Notes under the pieces: model-generated | The model's input: the letters and a program-made list of their open reading frames with translations, nothing else | Databases searched by the model: none | What the model was told of the DNA's origin: nothing | Shown: piece by piece, positions 14,081 to 14,267 of the stretch | Numbering within the stretch: position 1 is the stretch's first letter | Layout of the letters: every line of letters begins with the position of its first letter | Position numbers and translations under genes: made by a program | From: Candidatus Omnitrophota bacterium | Lineage (GTDB): Bacteria; Omnitrophota; Gorgyraeia; Gorgyraeales; Gorgyraeaceae | Length of the DNA: 14,267 bases | Assembly: GCA_018817035.1 (NCBI GenBank) | Contig: JAHIUV010000119.1 | Coordinates: forward strand, 1-14,267 | Direction of reading: 5' to 3'

Positions 14081-14267
14081 ACTTCTCGACTCACTGCGTT
14101 CGCTCGAAGAATATTGTTCGATTCGAGCTTGCCTGGCAGAGGCGGACGGAGTCGAGAACTTATGCTTGTTCAAAGAGTATTGTTCGAGCTTGTCGAGAAC
14201 TTATGCTTGTTCAAAGAGTATTGTTCGAGCTTGTCGAGAACTTATGCTTGTTCAAAGAGTATTGTTC
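14081..14267. repeat. Repeat block F upstream of the dcw promoter (cut by window end)
   Basis: It opens with the same TTCTCGACTCACTGCGTTCG arm as block A and a core with AATATT. Next come a TTGCCTGGCAGAGGCGGAC cassette, GGAGTCGAGAAC, and three 41-base units in which the hexamer is AGTATT (at 14176, 14217 and 14258) inside TTGTTCAAAGAGTATTG. The block continues past the window edge. The stretch between it and the promoter (about 13,982-14,080) shows no gene and nothing I can name, apart from a TGCCATTGCGAG fragment that resembles another common dispersed repeat. Confidence 0.93.

Overview
This window is one compact division and cell wall (dcw) cluster. Every real gene is read on the minus strand, from about position 13,920 down to 354. 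In transcription order the genes are mraZ, a 58-codon unrecognised ORF, rsmH, an ftsL-like gene, ftsI (penicillin-binding protein 3 type), murE, murF, mraY, murD, ftsW, murG and murC. Together they encode the cluster's own regulator (MraZ), the 16S rRNA methyltransferase RsmH, divisome proteins (FtsL-like, FtsI, FtsW), and the cytoplasmic and membrane steps that make lipid II (MurC, MurD, MurE, MurF, MraY, MurG). MurE carries the DNPR motif of meso-diaminopimelate ligases, so the peptidoglycan is probably DAP-type. murB, ddl, ftsQ, ftsA and ftsZ are not in the window; they may lie beyond position 1 or elsewhere.

Region by region: 13,884-13,981 holds a good sigma-70-type promoter, with an MraZ-type operator (three GTGG(A/T) boxes at 10-bp spacing) overlapping the mraZ ribosome binding site. 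From 13,883 to 10,239 the genes mraZ to ftsI are tightly packed. murE/murF, mraY/murD and murG/murC are also tightly coupled pairs. The remaining internal junctions (ftsI/murE, murF/mraY, murD/ftsW, ftsW/murG) and both ends of the window are filled by six blocks of mosaic palindromic repeats, 180-350 bp each. They are built from a core close to TCGAAGAATATTGTTCGA flanked by TTCTCGACTC/GAGTCGAGAA arms, plus exchangeable small hairpin cassettes. No plus-strand gene is convincing; the plus-strand reading frames are shadows of the dcw genes or translated repeats.

The organism is a bacterium with DAP peptidoglycan, moderate base composition and a genome rich in dispersed palindromic repeats, including the widespread repeat whose translation reads HSRESGNP. 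Repeat-punctuated operons of this style occur in uncultivated lineages. An Omnitrophota-like bacterium is my best guess from overall style, but that is low-confidence inference and no lineage-specific marker was seen.

The observations most worth following are the small SD-equipped ORF between mraZ and rsmH, the MraZ operator merged with the mraZ RBS, and the modular repeat blocks that sit only at the loose junctions of an otherwise coupled essential operon.
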